Part shown: piece after piece, positions 1 through 11,930 of the stretch
Layout of the letters: each line of letters begins with the position of its first letter
Position numbering within the stretch: position 1 is the first letter of the stretch
From: Paracentrotus lividus
Lineage: Eukaryota; Echinodermata; Echinoidea; Camarodonta; Echinidae
Direction of reading: 5' to 3'
Assembly (NCBI GenBank): GCA_940671915.1
Contig: CALNVZ010001738.1
Location: 1 to 64,000, forward strand
DNA length: 64,000 bases
The notes under the pieces: model-generated
Databases searched by the model: none
Told to the model about the DNA's origin: nothing
The model's input: only the letters and a program-made list of their open reading frames with translations
Made by a program: the position numbers and the translations under genes

Positions 1-67
1 ATCGTTGTCTTTTTAACAGATGAGGGAGCCACAATGAGGATATAGCTACCCGTTAACGTCGAATCTG

Positions 68-3000
68 ATGCAGGCATCAACCCCTTATTGCAATTTAAAA
101 ATGGCAAAACGGATAAAGATTGTAGAGCCAAAATCAAATCTTGATCTATCTATATCCAACGGGAAGACGGACTGGAAGCTCTGCATAATATGTCAATGCA
201 TTAAGAATGAACCTGTCAATTGCCCAGCGAAGTCAAAGAGGCGTGATGTTGGAAGTGGATACAAGACATTGGCTGAAAACCTTGACAGATTTCACAAACT
301 TGCAAAACTTCCTTTCAACATCAGTCGAATGGATGAGGGTAACGGTATCGAAGCTGCTATGTTGGCGAATGAAGCATTTTGGCACAAGAGCTGTATTCTT
401 CGGTTCAACAATACAATTTCAAAGAGCTATTAACAGTTCATCAGAGGAGCGTCCCATTAATGCAAGTTCTTCTCCAGCTGTTTCGACAAGATCAAAGGTG
501 TCATTGCCATCTGAAATTAGAGAGGAAAATTGCTTCTTTTGCGACGAACCAGGAGGTAAAGAAGGGCTCTGGGAGGTATCAACATTTCAAATCGACAGGC
601 GAGTACGAGCTTGTGCAACAGTACTCCAAGATACAAAACTTTTTTGCAAAACTAAGTGGTGGAGACCTGGTTGCTATTGAGAGCAAATACCATCCGAAAT
701 GTCTTCTAGACATTTACTATAAAGCCGAAAAAATAAATACAGAGAAAGAGAATGGTGGAGATGCCAATGAACACATTATTTCTTCCACTGTCTTTGCTGA
801 GCTTGTAATGTACATCGAGGAGACACGCAGAGAAGATGGAACAATCCATATATTCAATTTGTGTGATCTAGCAAAGCTTTATCAGTGTAGAATCGAGCAA
901 CTGGGTATAACTTCAAAACACCGTATTCACTCAACGCGACTCAAGAACCGACTTCTAGCTCATTTTCCTGACATGAGAGCGCATGTGCAATGTAGAGAGG
1001 TAATGCTAATATTTGAAGATGATGTCGGTCCTGCTCTTCAAAAATCACTGGCACTCGACCAAGACAGTGACGCTGTCATCCTTGCAAGAGTGGCACCCAT
1101 TATTCGAAGAAGCATATTTGAAAGAGGAGTGTTTGGCGGATCATTCTCCAAAGATTGTGTCAAAGAGAGTATATAAAAATTATCATCATCTCATCTCCCT
1201 TGTCAGAATGATTCTAGATGGACCCAGCATTACAGAACAGTATTGCCAGGAGACATCACTACCTGCAGCTATTTCAATTGCCCAACTCTTGAAATTCAAC
1301 AGTGTAAGACGTTAACGACAAGGTTCGAAGGCAAGTTCATACACAATATGTAACAGAGCCCAGGAAACACCCATGCCAATTTACCTTGGTCTCATGATTC
1401 ATGCAAAAACACGCAAGAAGGGAGTAATTGACAAACTCAGTAATGTTGGTTTATGCATTAATTTTCATATGACCGAGTTCTTCAAATTTCTAGTGATCTG
1501 GGGAATCGTGTCTGTGAGGTGTACAACAGGAAAAGAGCAGTCTGCCCTCCACAACTTCTACAAAATGTGTATGTAAGCAGTGGAGTGGATAACAATGACC
1601 ACAACCCGGGTTCTGCTACAGCAACAGAAACCTTTCACGTTACAGGAATAAAAGAAGAGGGGGAAGGTACAGAAAGGGTATCTGACATCCCGCCTTCATC
1701 AAGAGCAAAGACGCATGCAAGAACAGTTGACCACCTACCAGAATGCTACACTGATGTACCACCAGTTGCAACAAGTACAAAAGGGGTTGCTGTAGAGGAA
1801 GCATGCTGCAAATCTCTTGACAGGAAAGATTTCAAACTTCATGCTAGGGCAGAATATGTGTGGTTTAAAAACACAAGAAAGGCTTATATATCTGAGACAG
1901 CAGATCCAAACTCGAATGTATCCTGGTCTGCATTCCATGCAAATCGCCAACAACCAATCAGTCGTCCAGTTTCTACAACGGCGTTACTTCCTTTGTTCCA
2001 AGAGAGTGCCCATACCCTTGCCATGATTCGGCATGCAATGAATGTCAATAAGACAGCAGTGGAACATCTCAACCCGGGTCAGGTTCCAGTTATTGCCATG
2101 GACCAACCTCTCCTTGCAATAGCCAAGCAGATTCAATGGAAAAGGCATGATATATATGGAGAGGAGAAGTTTGTAATAATGTTTGGAGGTCTGCACATCG
2201 AGATGGCTACTCTGAAGACGATTGGTGATTGGCTGAAGGGGAGCGGATGGACCTATGCTCTTGTAGAAGCCAAAATTGCTACCCCTGGCACTGCAGATTC
2301 ATTCCTGAAGGCAGCACATGTAACTAAAACTAGGCGGGCTCATCAAGTCACCGTGGCTGCACTTGAAATCCTACAGCACCAAGCCTACGATCAGTATGAG
2401 ATATTGGCAAGATCAAAGGGTGAGGTACCTCTGAACTTCAGCATGTGGTTTGAACGCCAAAGAGCATCCTCTGCACAATTCCAATATTGGGCGACTGTAC
2501 AAGAACTTGAGATATCATTGCTTGTATTCGTGAGGTCACTTCGTGAAGGAAATTTCTCCATGTACCTGTGTGCTCTATCGGAGATTGTCCCATGGTTCTT
2601 CGCTCTAGACGATACCCATTATGCTCGATGGATACCAGTGCATCTCAGGGACACGATCCAGCTTCCTCAGAAACATCCACATATTGCTCGAGAGTTCCAT
2701 GCCGGCCATTTTACTGTCAACAAGACCCAGCGTAACTTCTCGAACATTGCCATCGACCAGGCTCATGAGCAAAACAATGCACTGATCAAAGGAGACGGCG
2801 GGGTTTTTGGAATAACATAAAATCCAAGTGCACTTCGCCTGGTCCTAAAGTATCTCGCGTTGTTGCATAGTTCGAGTCTGCACAGGAGTGCCACAAGAGC
2901 ACAGCTGCGTCTAAAAACACCATGACCAAAGAGGCAGCGTGCAAGTCAAATTTCAGAGAGATGTCAAAGCTCTTGTGGCAGTGCTTGAGGAACTGGGTAA

Positions 3001-4758
3001 TCCATTCACCGAAGAGGGATCTGATTTGATCAGCCCCGACACTAAGGAAATAGCCGAGCCACCCGTAGTCAAAGCAGTGTTTGACGCATACACAAAAGGC
3101 AAGGAACAGTTCACCTCCTACACTAAAGAACGACTCACAGACAGAACAGTCAAACTTCAGGATCCAATCACACGTAATAAGCTCCCGTTGTTTGGAACGG
3201 CTACAAACACAACATCAAACAAAACGAAACAGAAATTAGCATCCATGAAGAATGTCATGCAAATGTTTTCTAGGTTGTATGTGGCGTGCCAGGTACGTGA
3301 CGGGAATCTCGAAGAATTCTTCAAGTACGAGAACCAACCATCACCTCCTTCCCTCTCTTCTGGTGATAAGCTGCATCTGGGTAAAAAGAGCGCCCTACTA
3401 TTATGTCTAGAGGAGAGTGGTGTGATGAAGGCAGATGAGGGAAACTTTGCAGACAGCATCTCAGCAGACGAAAGTGAAGAGACCTTAATTGAAGATGTAG
3501 GTACTAGAGAGGAAATGGAGAAAGAGCCTGAAAGCCCACACGAAATAGTACCATCAGCAACTGCTGTAATAGTAAATGGAGCTGTCATAGTGCAACTTTT
3601 GATACCGAGACAAGCAAACAGTTTCCAGGAGTATGCAGACAAGGAGTTCATTCCTTATGTGTTTAACCGTCTTGCAACAGGCAGAGACTCGATCTCTTTT
3701 GGGACAGATACTTGAGCGAGAGCTTAAAAGGAACTGCTAGAGCAAAACGTGGCAAAGGTGTTCGGAGGAAGGTCGTTGGATCTGCTTCACTTCCAAGAAA
3801 TTGGCAAGAGTTTCTTCGTGTAGACCAGAACAAAAAAGAGCTGTTCAGCTTCCTCTCCGTGGCTATAGTGCAATACGTACATGATCGTCACAATTAAGCA
3901 AAAGAGGTTCTGATGACAACTAATGAGCGTGTCACTGCTGTTCCCAATATTGTGGATCTGGAACACCTTTCGTCATGCAACCACGAGGAAGCAGACACCC
4001 GCATGATACTTCATGCAATCCATGCTGCCCACCATGGCCATCGCTCTGTGCTCGCAATCATGGCAACTAAATTTGTTCCACCGGACACTGAATTGTGGAT
4101 CTCGTTTGGTAATGGAAGCAAGTCCCGTTTTATAGCTACTCACGATATTGAATCCAATCTCGGGCCTTCGAGATCACGTGCTCTTCCGATGTTCCATTCG
4201 TTGACAGGTTGTGATACTGTGTCAGCCTTCCTTGGTCATGGACATCGGAAGGCATGGAAAGCATGGAATTCACTCCCAGAGCTTACTTCGGCGCTCTTGT
4301 CATTATCGCATTGTCCCACATCCATCCCCGAAGACACATTGCGAACTATTGAGAGGTTTGTGGTCCTTATGTATGACAGGACAAGTGATTGCACAGACGT
4401 GAATGTAGCACGAAGGAAGTTATTCGCGAAGAGACGTTCTGTTCAACAGATACCACCTACAAAATCTGCACTTGAACAGCATGTTAGACGTGCAGCTTTC
4501 CAGGGAGGATATGTTTGGGGACAAAGTCATGTTCCTCTGCAACAACTGCCAACTCCATCATCTGAATGGGGATGGACCAAGACTTCTGATGGACATGCCC
4601 AGCCGTTATGGACATCATTACCTGATGCCTCAAAAACCTGCCAAGAACTTATTTCATGCGGATGTTCCAAAGGCTGCAAGACGGCAAGATGCAAATGCAA
4701 AAAGGCAGAACTTGTATGCACAGGCTTATGTTCACGTGAAGGAGACTGTTCGCCATAG
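68..4758 (+). pseudogene. Broken XPG/PIN-nuclease + CXC-tail gene, Academ-like transposon family
   Basis: One long coding region is spread over all three forward frames, with breaks near 420, 650, 1150, 1315, 1480, 2820-2930 and 3680 and an in-frame stop at 3895. Seen in order: two similar Cys/His modules (CIICQ ... HKSC, then CFFCD ... YHPKC); a long central region; then DLFWDRYLSESLK with a basic RAKRGKGVRR stretch near 3690-3760; HEEADTRM near 3985; LTGCDTVSAF near 4200; and a cysteine-rich tail CGCSKGCKTARCKCKK near 4660. The FWD / EEAD / GCD series matches the order of acidic motifs in FEN1/XPG-type PIN nucleases, and the tail resembles tesmin/TSO1 CXC domains. Similar multi-copy, mostly intronless genes are known in marine invertebrates, and XPG nucleases occur in Academ transposons. 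Assignment to Academ is inference. This copy cannot make a full protein. Confidence 0.7.
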
Positions 4759-4776
4759 ACTTAACCCTTATTAGAC

Positions 4777-5602
4777 GGGGGGGGGGGGGCATCATGCCCC
4801 CCCCCCTCGACAATTTCCGCGATCACTCCGCCGCACGAAATTTTATGATCGCGCCGCTTGCTGACCTTTTACTTTCAAGTCTCGCGCATCTTTTGAAACC
4901 ATTTTCGCAAAAATCGGTCGTACCGTAACGACGCTGCACGATTTGAGTTTGAGTTTTCTCACCTAATTCATAAAGATATGATTATTTTCTCTTTCATTGG
5001 CTGAAATCAATTTATTTTAGATATGTAAAGCATTTATATTGGTGCATGATTGTGATGGATATGAAATGAATTGTAAATGTTTGGGAGCAGGATTTTGAAC
5101 AAGTCGAAATTTAGATAGAGTTTTCACATTTTTGCGTATTTTAGGCGCGTTTCGATTTTCAAAAATATTCGTCAGACCGAAAATGGCTCAAAAACTTGAT
5201 TTTGTGTACAAAGTCAGAGCAAATTGAGTTTTCTCACCTAATTCATAAAGATATGATTATTTTCTCTTTCATTGGCTGAAATCAATTTATTTTAGCATAT
5301 TTATGCTTAAAAATGGTTCTTAAATGATTTTTGCGTATAAAATAAAGAAAAACAAAAGGTCGAAAAAACAAAGAAATACATAAGAAATTCATAAAACAAT
5401 AAAATACATAAGAAATTAATTTTGAAACAAGAATTTTTTACTAGTAAAATTGTTAGGAATGCTATAAGGAATAATAATACACAAAATTAGCATTCTAGGA
5501 GCTTTATTTTTTCAATTAGATTACATGGCTCACTACCATCGTGCAATTTTTTGGCACGGTCGCGCGGTCGGCGGCCGAGATCTGGGGGGGGGGGGGAGGG
5601 GG
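4777..5602. mobile_element. G-tract inverted-repeat element, copy 1
   Basis: The left end is a 13-G run, then CATCATG, then a C run. The right end is a G run followed by GGGGGCCATCAT. Just inside both ends the sequence is rich in GCGATC/GCGCG, and the interior is AT-rich with no coding potential. The same ends and interior recur at 6270-6998, and a truncated inverted copy lies near 32570-32905. This fits a non-autonomous DNA element (MITE). No clean target duplication was found. Confidence 0.6.
4945..5298 (+). repeat. Duplicated 70-bp segment flanking a foreign 135-bp piece
   Basis: About 70 bp starting GAGTTTTCTCACCTAATTCA at 4945 recurs at 5226. Between them lies a stretch (5020-5155) that is almost identical to 7653-7788 in the composite element downstream. 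This is either a local gene-conversion-like transfer or an assembly chimera. Confidence 0.65.
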
Positions 5603-6269
5603 CCATCATTCCAATCATTACGACTCTTTGAACATTAGCTAGAGAGTGATACCGTAGCTCAAACCTGAACCGTATAAATGTACCAGTTCTTGATCTTATG
5701 TATTTCTTTGAAAACGGTGACCTTGGAAAATTTTTTACATACTTATTTACTAGTAATCCATTTGTATTTTTTGTTTACGAATATTTACTTATGAATTTTA
5801 CATTTAATTTTATTATTACAAGGAAGATTTGCAATTTTCTTATGTTTTTCTTTGAAAATAATGACCTTGAAAAAAAATTAATGAGTTGTCTGTCTATTGA
5901 TACAAGCTAATAATGAATGGGATAACGATTTGCAATTTCCTTGTGTATTTCTTTAAATTGGTGACCTTGAAGATATTTTGAGATGCCTCTATATCTCATT
6001 TTATTCCAAATATGTTCCTGAACATGTATGCCAAATTAGTGCACAATTCATCTGATATTTGTTGCTTAGCCGCCTCACTAAGACATGTAATGAAGGATCC
6101 TAAATAAGTTGCTAAGGTAGATAGAAGTAGCAAAGCAGTACTGACATGTGAAAGTCCTTTTGTCTTGGTAAACATTATTAACCATGTCGCATATAAGAGC
6201 CCTTTAGCTGTAAAGAAATTGTCATAAGTATCTATAGTACAGTCACAATGTACTTCAGTCTACAAGACT
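5603..6269. repeat. AT-rich spacer with degenerate ~100-135 bp repeats
   Basis: There is no gene here. A motif of the form TTGCAATTTTCTTATGTNTTTCTTTGAAA...GTGACCTTG begins near 5690, 5826 and 5929, so the stretch contains three decayed tandem units. The remainder is unremarkable. Confidence 0.5.
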
Positions 6270-6998
6270 GGGGGTGTGGGGGGGGGGGGGGCTCACTCAG
6301 CCCCCCTCGACATTTTTTGTGATAACATGGCAACGCGGAAAAAAAAAATTGCCCAGACTTCATGGCAATTTTTTTTTTCAAGTCTCGCGCAACTTTTGAG
6401 ACCAAATTTGCGATGCTCGGGTACGCGCACCGAAATTACGTAACATTTTGTAACCGTGCGTCAGACCCAAAGTTGTTCAAATACGTTATTTTGTGTACAA
6501 ATCCAATGCAAATTGTGTTTTTAGCCAAAATTCATAATTGTATCATTATTTTCTCTTTAACTGATTAAAATCAATTAATTTAAGGTTATTTGTGATTGAA
6601 ATAGTGTCACCAATGATTTCCATCGGAAAAAAAAAACAATACAAAAAAAAAGCAGAAAAACAAAGAAATATATAAGAAATTTTAAAAACAATAGAATTTA
6701 TAAGAAAAAAAAATCTTGAAACAGATTTAAAAAAAAAACAAAAAACACATTTCACGAGAAGCCTACAAAGAGCCTGTTAACCAAAAATATAATTTTTAGG
6801 TCTTTATTTAATTAATTAGAGCAAATTATGGATTTTATGCATAAATTAGCATAATTAATTAGTGATCAATTTTTTTTTGAGAATATGACTCTTGCGTTTT
6901 GGAGAGGATGCCGTTTGTAACGCGCGTGCCGATTTTCGGCGCGATCGCGCGCTCAACGGCCGAAATTAGGGGGGGGGGGCTGAATGAGCCCCCCCCCT
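6270..6998. mobile_element. G-tract inverted-repeat element, copy 2
   Basis: The left end reads G-run, GCTCACTCAGCCCCCC. The right end reads GGGGGGCTGAATGAGCCCCC, which is its inverse complement, so terminal inverted repeats and an end-hairpin are directly visible. The interior matches copy 1 (ATAAGAAATT tracts, AAATCAATT). The small open frames inside are low-complexity and are not genes. Confidence 0.65.
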
Positions 6999-7590
6999 AG
7001 TTTTTATGTGTTTCAAAATAGCCCAGTCTTTTTAGGGTTAATTTATGGATCACAAACAAGCTAGATTAAGTATTTCGCTAGGTTGTAAGCATTCCAATCG
7101 AATATATTCATGGAACCCTCTATGAACTTGATTTAACTCATGCACCACATGAGCTAAATTTTCTGCGCCCACTCCTCCTCAACCCCTGATCTTCTTTAAA
7201 ACAATTAATTAAGAGAACATATATCGTTAATATGATTGAATGCATGACTTTTTTGGCCCTACATGATAGCTGTGATTTAAGTCCAAATTCAGCTTTATAC
7301 ATGTACCTTGTATATGCATTGACTTTTGTCTAAACAGTATCAATTTTGAGGAGCAGGTGTCAAAATTGCAACTTTTTGCAGGCCTGCCGAACTAAAAAAA
7401 AAAGCATGACCATGCAATTACTTCAATTAATGTAATCAAATTTCCTCATGTAACATAAAAACTATCAAAATTAAATAACATGGATTTTTTTCTGCAGGGT
7501 TTATGAATTCTGTGCACTTGATTTAACTCATTACACATTTGCCAAATTTGCTGCGCCGGCTCCTCCTCTATCCCTGATTCTCATTAATTA
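6999..7590 (+). repeat. Anonymous repeat with two ~400-bp-spaced copies
   Basis: A segment around 7120-7200 (ACTTGATTTAACTCAT ... CCCCTGATCTTC) recurs around 7515-7590. The second copy is interrupted by the composite element at 7591 and appears to resume after 11055 (GCCCTACATGAGAGC). There is no coding potential. Confidence 0.55.
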
Positions 7591-7876
7591 AGGACGGTGC
7601 ACAGTTATGTTTTATTCCTTCTTTTTGTTCATTGTTTACCTACTGGCAGAGATATGTAAAGCATTTATATTGGTGCATGATTGTGATGGATATGAAATGA
7701 ATTGTAAATGTTTGGGAGCAGGATTTTGAACAAGTCGAAATTTAGATAGAGTTTTCACATTTTTGCGTATTTTAGGCGCGTTTCGGTGGTTTTCAAGTCG
7801 ACTCGCCACTATTACAGCGCCGATATTTTGAAAACGAGCACATGGACCTCCATTTTTTAAAATTCCTTTTCTATTG

Positions 7877-8873
7877 CACTGTCCGTCATAAAGGTGGAAT
7901 ATTTTTTTGCCGCTATAACGACATGGTTTTGCTCTGACTTTAATTTCTTGAATATGTTTGTCCCTGCTTTTACTTCTTGGGACTCTGGCTATATCTTGGA
8001 CATTCTCCCAACCCTTCACATGGACCTTTTTCCAAAAAAAGTTTTGTCAACCCCCGTGATGCCCATTTTTGTCATTTTTTCTCATTTTGGGGCCCCTTTT
8101 TGTTTTCCCTGCCGATCAAGCCCCCTCAGTCCTACCCCCAGGAAACGCGACTGAGGTGTACTGTTTTGTATTGTTCTCTATGTTAAATCTATATTTCTGG
8201 GGACAGGCTAAGGTCTCTTGTCTAGGGGAGGGCTTGAAGTAAAAAACGAGATTGATGAAAATTCGGAATATTTTATTCCATCTTTATGCTGGAAACAAAA
8301 GAAATGAAAAACCACCTTTAACTCTTAAATATCATCATTTTCCCCTTAAATTTTGTGTAGCCTTGATGACAAGGCTGTAAATAGTCAATATTGACAAAAT
8401 TTCATTTTGATTTATGTTTTGTTGAGATTTTACAATACAATTTAGGGAAGATAGAAATTTCCATGGTGTAAAAATGAATAAAATGAATGTTGAACCCAAA
8501 TCAAAATAAATTTTGACCCCTCCCCTAGACAAAAGAGTCGAGCCTGTAACCATAAATCTAGATTTACTTTAAAGAACAATAACAAATCTCCACTTTAGAC
8601 GTGTTTCCTTGGAGTAGGACTGAGGGGGCCTTGGTGGGTCGCGTGAACAAAAAAGGGCCCCAAAAATAAGAAAAAATGACAAAAATGGCCATCTTCTGGG
8701 GGTGACAAGCTTTTTTAAAGAAAAATCCCCGGGAATGGTTGAGGGAACGTCCAAGATATACCCAGGATAGCAAAAAGTGAAAGCGGTGACAAACACATTC
8801 AAGAAATTAATAACGGAGCAACGTAATGTCGCTTGAGCCAGAAAAAAATATTCCACCTTTATGACGAACAGTG
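7877..8873 (-). mobile_element. Tc1-type palindromic (foldback) element, copy 1
   Basis: The ends are CACTGTCCGTCATAAAGG and its inverse CCTTTATGACGAACAGTG, with TA after the right end. The arms are about 350 bp each, so the whole unit can fold on itself around a central segment of about 280 bp. Similar open frames appear in both arms because the arms are inverted copies; they are not proteins. The same element occurs in the opposite orientation at 29756-30751. Confidence 0.75.
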
Positions 8874-9439
8874 TAGTTTATACCCCTTTACCACTTGGCA
8901 AATTTTGAAGAAATTGACATGATTTTGAATGTTCGAGAGCCTGATTTTGAATTAAGTCTAATATGAACACAAAACAAAAAGAAAGTTCCCCCTATTTAAG
9001 ATATCAATAATTTTTGAACCAGGAGGAATTTAAAAATCTAATTATTTGTCCATGTAGGGAATTTAAATAGCCACCATAGGAGCGAATTTTAGCAAAAATC
9101 ATCAAGTCATGCTTCAGTGATTAATGGTTGAATGCAAAAATGTCCTTTTTTGAAGTTTACACGCCTAAAATCACAACTTTGATTCAATGATATCGGACCC
9201 ACTTTCAGATTTTAAACAATTTACACGTCATAAGGTATGCAAAACGTGCTTCCCAACATGCGGAAACGAAATTTGCGTCAAATTTCACGGTTGAGTGAGC
9301 ATGCAGCAAAAATTGCCCAAACTGCGATTTTTACTTCTTTGCCATGGTATAATCTTTCAAATGTGAGGGAATTCCTGTTTTGGAAGTGTATGCAACCAAT
9401 ATCCATCCATTCACGGTTGAATGAACCCATCAACCAACC

Positions 9440-10206
9440 AATAAATAGGCTATTTTAGAATTACCAAGAGTTATTGTAGTAATTTTATGAACTAGAAAGC
9501 ATCTCAATAACATTTTTGGTGTTTTATTTATATTCTTTGGGCACGTGTCAATGATCCTATGGCATTTATTTAAAACTTCATGCTTCAGTGAGCACGTGAG
9601 ACTGGAAAAGCCTTTTTCTCATGTATGGACTAAAATTTAAATTCTTACTTTGATTGAATATAACAATTCTTGTTTAGGAGTACTTTTGATTTTATTTTCA
9701 CAAAAATCCCGATGTTTCACGCCTCAGTGGACACAAGATACAAGAAAATGAGGCAAATGAGAAGAAAGTTTCGGGCTTCGTCATGGTTCAGTGACTTTTC
9801 GAATACGTAATTTGAATCAAGATCAAGTTGGAGATCCGTTGAAGCTGTGTGCCAAGTTTCGTGACATAACTCACGGTATAATTAACAATAATCATCAATA
9901 AAAATTGGCAAAATTTCACATTTGTCAGGTATTGAGTTCCTCCTCCATTGACTTTATGTACAGAGATTTAACAAAAGTTTAACAAAAGTGAAATTTGGCA
10001 TATTTAAATTGTCATTTTTTGTCCATTTGACTGTGAATTATTTTATGAAACTTCGCAATTAGCTTTAACTGGTCCTCAACTAACATGATTGTTACTCAAA
10101 TTATGTATTCGAAAAGTCACTGAACCATGACGAATGTTATTGAGATGATTTCTAGTGCATAAAAATACTACAATGACCCTTCGTAATTTTAAAATGGCCT
10201 ATTCTT
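9440..10206. repeat. Inverted repeat pair (73 bp arms)
   Basis: 9440-9512 and 10134-10206 are inverse copies at roughly 85 percent identity by eye. A shorter inverted match (CAGTGACTTTTCGAATACGT near 9789 and its inverse near 10105) lies between them. Several decayed TTCAGTGA/GAGCAC phrases repeat between 9100 and 9740. No gene is seen. Confidence 0.5.
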
Positions 10207-10316
10207 ATGTCTTATTTAATTAAGGATATCATTTTGCTTGCACGATATATGTTTTATTGTAATAATGATATAATATTTGTATAATTACCACTTTTATTGT
10301 TTGTAAACTTGTCACA

Positions 10317-10386
10317 ATTCGGCCTAACGGCTGCGATGATGAAGATTAATAAAACCAATTCAATTCAATTCAATTCAATTCAATTA
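10317..10386 (+). mobile_element. 3' end of a retroposon with (CAATT)n tail
   Basis: GGCCTAACGGCTGCGATGAT followed by AATAAAACCAATTC and repeated CAATT pentamers is the usual form of a LINE or SINE 3' end with a simple-repeat tail. Related tails are at 14317-14335, 15975-15990 and 27057-27085. The body of the element is not recognisable. Confidence 0.5.
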
Positions 10387-11055
10387 ATTTTGAATCAAGT
10401 GTAATTTAGAATGCATTTTCACGCCTTTTGGACGTTTTCGGCGCGTTTTTGTGACTTTTCAAGCCGATTCGTGAGTTTTCGGGAGCCGATAGTTCGAGAA
10501 CGAGCACATGGACCCCCCCCTTTTTTTTTTTTTTTTTAAGTTTCTACATATTTATGATGAATCTCTCTACAACTTTTGCAAATTTTGGTGAGACTGTCAT
10601 GGTTTTTTAAAAAAGTGCACCCTAAACTATACTTTTTTATTTTCTAGTAGATTACAAGCCTCTAAGATATGGTTTTTGCCATTTTACGCATCATTTTCGC
10701 CACATGAGGGCGCTACTGGCTCAAAAATAAATACAAATGTGCCCTTTAAACAAAGTCCCCATCTTTGGCATAAACTTCGTAACAAATCGGGAAGGTTTGA
10801 TAAATTTTGATACGTTTTTGACAAAGTAATGACGATTTTAACTCGTTTGTTGCAATCGCGAGGTCTAACAGAGGCCAATTTCTTAAATTATGCGTACTTT
10901 ATATGCTATCCAAATATGGCAACTTCAAAGTCCCGTAGCGAAAATCAAGCACATGAACCGATTATATTTTTGGCATTTTTGGTATACATAGATACCAAAG
11001 TAACTCTGTGCAAAATTTGGTGAAAATGACTTCGTTTCAACTGTGCACCGTCCTT

Positions 11056-11930
11056 TACAGTTGATTAACAGACAATGATGATTTTTAAAACGTGTATTTT
11101 GTTGCCCTACATGAGAGCTTTAATTTAAGACCAAATTCAGCTATATATCGTGTATAATTTTTAAGTAAATCAATAAACAAAATCATAATTGAGGAGCAGA
11201 TGTCGCAACTCCACCGTTAAATGGCCCAACTTAAAACGCGTGGCCTTATACAGTGCGTATCGAAAGAAAAAAAAAAATTTTTTTGGAGGGGCCATATTCC
11301 CAGCTCAGCTGTTAATTTCTATCATATAATTAAAGACGAACTCCTCACGTGTACAATTATTCATTCCTTAAATCATAAATGTAACGTGTAACTGAATAAA
11401 TTGCAAATGAAGGTGGTAAGTTCAAGATTCATTTTTCAATTTTTTTTTTTGTGAAATTAATGACTGAGCGGATGCTTTCAAAGCAGTCACACATCATCGA
11501 GCGAAATTCTATCTAATGCTCTGGTAATGCAGGGACAGCATCTTCTTTCATTTTCTTAAAACGTGAAAAATAGATTCGGTCACGGGCGTAAATCCCGGGG
11601 GATGGGGGGATACATCCCCCCAGATTTTGGGGAGGGGGGGGGGGGGGGGGGGGGGGATGCCCTGTACAAAAATCCACCCCCAGTTTTCAAGAAAGAAATG
11701 AAAAAAAAAAAATACGCTGGATAATTGTGTTATTGGTTAAAATAGCGCTCTTAATACTCTAAAGTGCCTTTTTAAACTCCCAAAACCCCAATTAAGTAAC
11801 AAACAGTAACCTAAGTATAAAAAGGTTGGATCCAATGTTTTTGATTGATAAACGTCTGCCAAAACCCAATACACCCCTCATCTCATCTGGGGACAAACCT
11901 TAGGAAGAGGTGTTGTTGACAATCAAAACC
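11056..11930. other. Non-coding stretch with G-tract element end
   Basis: No gene is seen. Around 11590-11660 the sequence reads ATCCCGGGGGATGGGGGG...ATCCCCCC followed by a run of more than 20 Gs, which resembles the end of a G-tract transposon and is a potential G-quadruplex. The rest is AT-rich. Confidence 0.45.

Larger units (their letters stand above)
7591..11055. mobile_element. Composite element with GGACGGTGCACAGTT terminal inverted repeats
   Basis: AGGACGGTGCACAGTT at 7591 is mirrored by AACTGTGCACCGTCC ending at 11053, with TA on the outer side of each end. The two flanks rejoin into a repeat whose uninterrupted paralogue lies at about 7150-7290, so an insertion is well supported. 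Inside are a Tc1-type palindromic element (7877-8873), a smaller inverted pair (9440/10134), a pentamer tail and direct repeats (around 7740-7850 and 10400-10520). No transposase reading frame is visible, so the element is probably non-autonomous. Confidence 0.6.

Noticed and set aside
7894..8856. Four similar ~90-codon frames (EYFF...FVTAFTF) at 7894, 8569, 29773 and 30570
   Set aside because: They fall in the inverted arms of the Tc1-type palindromic element, and similarity comes from DNA duplication. Frames are short and shift between copies.
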